5,965 nt of DNA. Origin: Clostridia bacterium (GTDB taxonomy: Bacteria > Bacillota > Clostridia > Christensenellales > Maliibacteriaceae). Below are positions 5,847 to 5,965 of this stretch, in pieces. The position numbers and the translations under genes are program-made. The DNA is taken from positions 1-5,965 of the forward strand of contig JAGBGW010000034.1 of the NCBI GenBank assembly GCA_017935825.1. The letters run 5' to 3'. The notes under the pieces are model-generated. The model did not search any database and was not told the origin of the DNA. It was given only the letters and a program-made list of their open reading frames with translations. Every line of letters starts with the position of its first letter. Positions within the stretch are counted from its first letter, which is position 1.

Positions 5847-5963
5847 GATCCGCATTTGGATGGTTCTGTCCGGATCTTTTGGTCTCATCGGTTTCACCCT
5901 AACGTCCAGTTAAGGCGAATCCTCTTCAACCAAAATCTCTCGAACATTCCTCATCCAAATGTG
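5847..5963 (-). ncRNA. Possible structured RNA element, unassigned
   Basis: A gene-free block with nested inverted repeats. The outer pair is CATTTGGATG (5853-5862) with CATCCAAATG (5952-5961), perfect over 10 bp. Inside are TTTTGGT (5877-5883) with ACCAAAA (5929-5935), and a 14-position hairpin (5890-5903 with 5909-5922, 5-nt loop). Read on the minus strand, that hairpin has 13 pairs including two G-U wobbles and one mismatch. GATCCG (5847-5852) and CGGATC (5871-5876) form a further pair that crosses the outer stem, as a pseudoknot or an alternative fold. The inner wobbles favour a minus-strand RNA; one wobble of the outer stem favours the plus strand, so orientation is not certain. No T-tract ends it cleanly. 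I cannot match it to a named riboswitch or RNA family. It could also be a mobile repeat. Confidence 0.35.
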
Positions 5964-5965
5964 CT

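Noticed and set aside
5703..5897. Minus-strand 64-residue frame upstream of the Lrp gene
   Set aside because: It overlaps the promoter and the start of lrp, has no ribosome binding site, and contains no recognisable domain.
5910..5963. Minus-strand frame ending in TAA at 5910-5912, a possible C-terminus of an upstream gene
   Set aside because: Only 17 codons are visible and the stop lies within the strong hairpin. There is not enough to support a coding call.
5835..5965. Plus-strand open frame from ATG at 5835 running to the window edge
   Set aside because: About 43 codons with no ribosome binding site, overlapping the nested inverted repeats. The length is compatible with chance, so I do not call it a gene.
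5835..5965. T-box, SAM, TPP or other known riboswitch, or tRNA because of the GTTCGAG segments
   Set aside because: No T-box TGGNACCGCG-like sequence or other class-defining core is present, and no cloverleaf can be built. GTTCGAG alone is not enough.
1..5965. CRISPR array, insertion sequence ends, integrase or phage genes
   Set aside because: No regularly spaced direct repeats, no transposase or integrase motifs and no target-site duplications were seen anywhere in the window.

Overview
The window looks like part of a low-to-mid GC Bacillota chromosome, most likely Clostridia. The reasons are strong AGGAG-type ribosome binding sites on nearly every gene, short intergenic gaps, U-tract terminators, and paired zinc-ribbon/CD225 membrane proteins of a kind seen in Clostridia. 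The species cannot be named from the sequence. Every gene I accept is on the minus strand, so transcription runs from right to left.

Layout from right (upstream) to left (downstream): 5777-5965 holds a promoter, a palindromic operator candidate and an unassigned inverted-repeat block that could fold as a structured RNA. Next is a tightly packed operon: an Lrp/AsnC regulator (5209-5706), a class I PLP aminotransferase (4028-5212, overlapping the regulator by 4 nt) and a rhomboid protease (3339-4022). It ends at a strong rho-independent terminator (3299-3336). The regulator-aminotransferase pair resembles the Bacillus yugG-yugH arrangement, where an AsnC-type regulator sits beside an alanine-type transaminase. 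That suggests local control of amino acid transamination.

A second group begins at a TATAAT promoter near 3256. It contains two paralogous membrane proteins with an N-terminal zinc ribbon and a CD225/dispanin-like domain (2661-3209 and 2187-2597), an unrecognised soluble 137-residue protein (1649-2062), a creatinase/M24-fold protein whose metal ligands are mostly missing (211-1584), and the start of a small VOC/glyoxalase-fold protein cut by the window edge (1-173). Hairpins with short T-tracts lie between several of these genes. They leave only 24-28 nt before the next start codon, so they may act as partial terminators inside a read-through unit.

The most useful points for follow-up are the metal-site loss in the M24-fold protein, the tandem zinc-ribbon/CD225 pair, the possible RNA at the right edge, the short-gap terminator hairpins, and the sharp drop in GC (about 32%) in the VOC gene. 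I see no CRISPR array, insertion sequence, tRNA or rRNA, and no clear case for a completely new system.
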